Shown: positions 62,981-64,000 of the stretch, piece by piece | Layout: each line of letters starts with the position of its first letter | Position numbering within the stretch: position 1 is the first letter of the stretch | NCBI GenBank assembly: GCA_030704615.1 | Contig: CM060733.1 | Coordinates: 4,216,001 to 4,280,000 of the forward strand | DNA: 64,000 nt | Direction of reading: 5' to 3' | Source: Takakia lepidozioides | Lineage: Eukaryota > Streptophyta > Takakiopsida > Takakiales > Takakiaceae | Translations under genes and position numbers: made by a program | The notes under the pieces: generated by a model | What the model was told of the DNA's origin: nothing | Seen by the model: only the letters and a program-made list of their open reading frames with translations | The model's database searches: none

Positions 62981-63157
62981 AAATGGCCTGATTTGTGAGC
63001 TGTCGCTCCCAGGTGTTTTCTTTAAATTTTATTATTTAAAAATTAAAACAATTGAAATTATTTTATTATTTATTTAAATTAAATAAATTTAACTTTATTT
63101 TTAAAAAAAAAAAAAAAAAAAACACTTATCTATGTTTTCATTTTTAAGAGACCTTTC

Positions 63158-63345
63158 GGCACTTGAGCAGGTAGCCCAATGGTTGGGTGTTTATGTCTGC
63201 CTGTGCATAGCCTAGGTGATCCAGGGTTCAATCCTTCAACGTGTGCCTTCAGACCTCCTCGATGGCCTGTGTGTTGAGAAGTAGGCTTTGTAAATTCTCT
63301 GGACGTTAAAGAAACTTTACCTTTATCTTTATCTTTTCCCATAAT
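63158..63345 (+). repeat. tRNA-derived SINE
   Basis: It starts GAGCAGGTAGCCCAATGGTTGG (A-box TAGCCCAATGG) and has a B-box GGGTTCAATCC about 50 bases later, the spacing of an internal pol III promoter. A non-tRNA body (TCCTCGATGGCCTGTGTGTT) follows, then a (CTTTAT)n tail at 63,318-63,338. No intact tRNA cloverleaf is possible, so it is a retroposon rather than a tRNA gene. An A-run of about 20 bases precedes it. Confidence 0.75.
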
Positions 63346-64000
63346 TATTTTACAGATAATCCTTGTTACAGGTAGGATCCCTTACTCTTACCTGGACCTT
63401 ATCAAGGGAATCTTGTATATTCTTCCCGGACCTAGGCTTTATCCTGGGTTTGGGAATGGTAGCGACAAGCATACGATTTCTAACGGGCCAGGACCCGAGG
63501 TAACCCCCTGGGACTTTCCTCCGGACACTCCCTTGTGGTGCACAATAGTGCCCCCGTTTTGGACCATGGAGACCGGTTTACGGTTTGCTACAACTTCACA
63601 GTTTACCTTTCACACAGTGCCGTGGTTTCCCATGATCTCGTGCTATGGCGTCGGGAGACCTTGAGTATTGGAGATTCATGCCGTTTCGGGCATGCGCGAA
63701 CTGCACTAGTGGGTTGGCCCATCATGAACTTTCATGGCGCAGGTGGTCAATCCGAAAAGGGTCTTCCCATGAAAACGGTTACATTTCACTTCCTGCGGGG
63801 TTGTCCCGGGATGGGAGACCGCGTGATCTAGGCTAGTTGATAGCTCTGTCTGCCGTAAGCTGTCTGTCGCTAGGGTCGTAGTAATTTCCAATTAGGGAAA
63901 GGTAAGAAAAGGGCGCCCCCATTACCAAAGGTCCAAACCGATTGACCAGCGATTATTCCGTAACCAGACGGAGTCCCTTAGTAATACAAGCAGCATCCCA
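63346..64000. other. Unassigned GC-richer sequence at the right end
   Basis: Composition returns to about even GC. GGGATGGGAGACCGCGTG at 63,808-63,825 shares a 13-base core with box C of the 5S rRNA internal promoter, but no other 5S sequence is present. Open frames on both strands (for example 63413-63664) lack domains. Possibly an LTR or another repeat continuing past the window. Confidence 0.35.

Noticed and set aside
63158-63230. Functional tRNA gene
   Set aside because: A and B boxes are present but no acceptor stem pairs, and a CTTTAT tail follows; a SINE fits better.

Overview
The window is eukaryotic nuclear DNA, almost certainly from a streptophyte green alga. I favour a Charophyceae species such as Chara; this is inferred from gene content and repeat style, not from a database match. 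Support comes from intron-rich plant genes (10 exons in RHL1, 12 in KRR1, with every splice phase agreeing), an LHCII gene whose residues read like land-plant LHCB3, a Psb27-H2/LPA19 gene, a CYP85-clan P450, and heavy transposon and satellite load.

Layout. 1-4.3 kb: a worn multi-exon gene for a beta-class amino-DNA-methyltransferase-like protein, with a tandem repeat in one intron. 4.3-10.7 kb: a 5'-truncated Gypsy-type LTR retrotransposon whose polyprotein carries an aspartic protease, a complete cytosine-5 DNA methyltransferase domain, an RNase H remnant, an integrase and a C-terminal PHD finger, followed by three tandem LTR-like units. 10.7-11.95 kb: a diverged tandem repeat. 11,952-22,469: one complete Mutator-like element (MULE) with ~250-bp terminal inverted repeats and a perfect 9-bp target duplication. 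It holds a MULE transposase, a Ulp1-type SUMO protease gene, several kilobases of TGTAACCC satellite and a 500-N gap. It landed in or beside a SINE-like repeat.

22.5-52 kb is the host gene island: a TPR/MYND (possibly SMYD4-like) gene fragment (-), a cytochrome P450 (+), an LHCB3-like antenna gene (-), RHL1 of the topoisomerase VI complex (-), the ribosome-assembly factor KRR1 (-), Psb27-H2 (+) and an unrecognised gene (+).

52-63.1 kb is sharply AT-rich. It holds a GIY-YIG nuclease gene, a Helitron Rep (HUH) region and Pif1 helicase pieces. The Rep segment is bracketed by two inverted arrays of perfect hairpins built on a CTTAGGACTCC core. Rep and helicase now point in opposite directions, in the way an inversion between the arrays would leave them. 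The last kilobase holds a tRNA-derived SINE and unassigned GC-richer sequence.

How things fit: the host genes cover light harvesting and PSII assembly (LHCB3, Psb27-H2), DNA topology and endoreduplication (RHL1) and ribosome biogenesis (KRR1). The most notable non-host system is the retroelement that combines a DNA-methylation writer (DNMT) with a chromatin reader (PHD). Its ORF is now broken by more than ten stops, all explicable as C-to-T changes.
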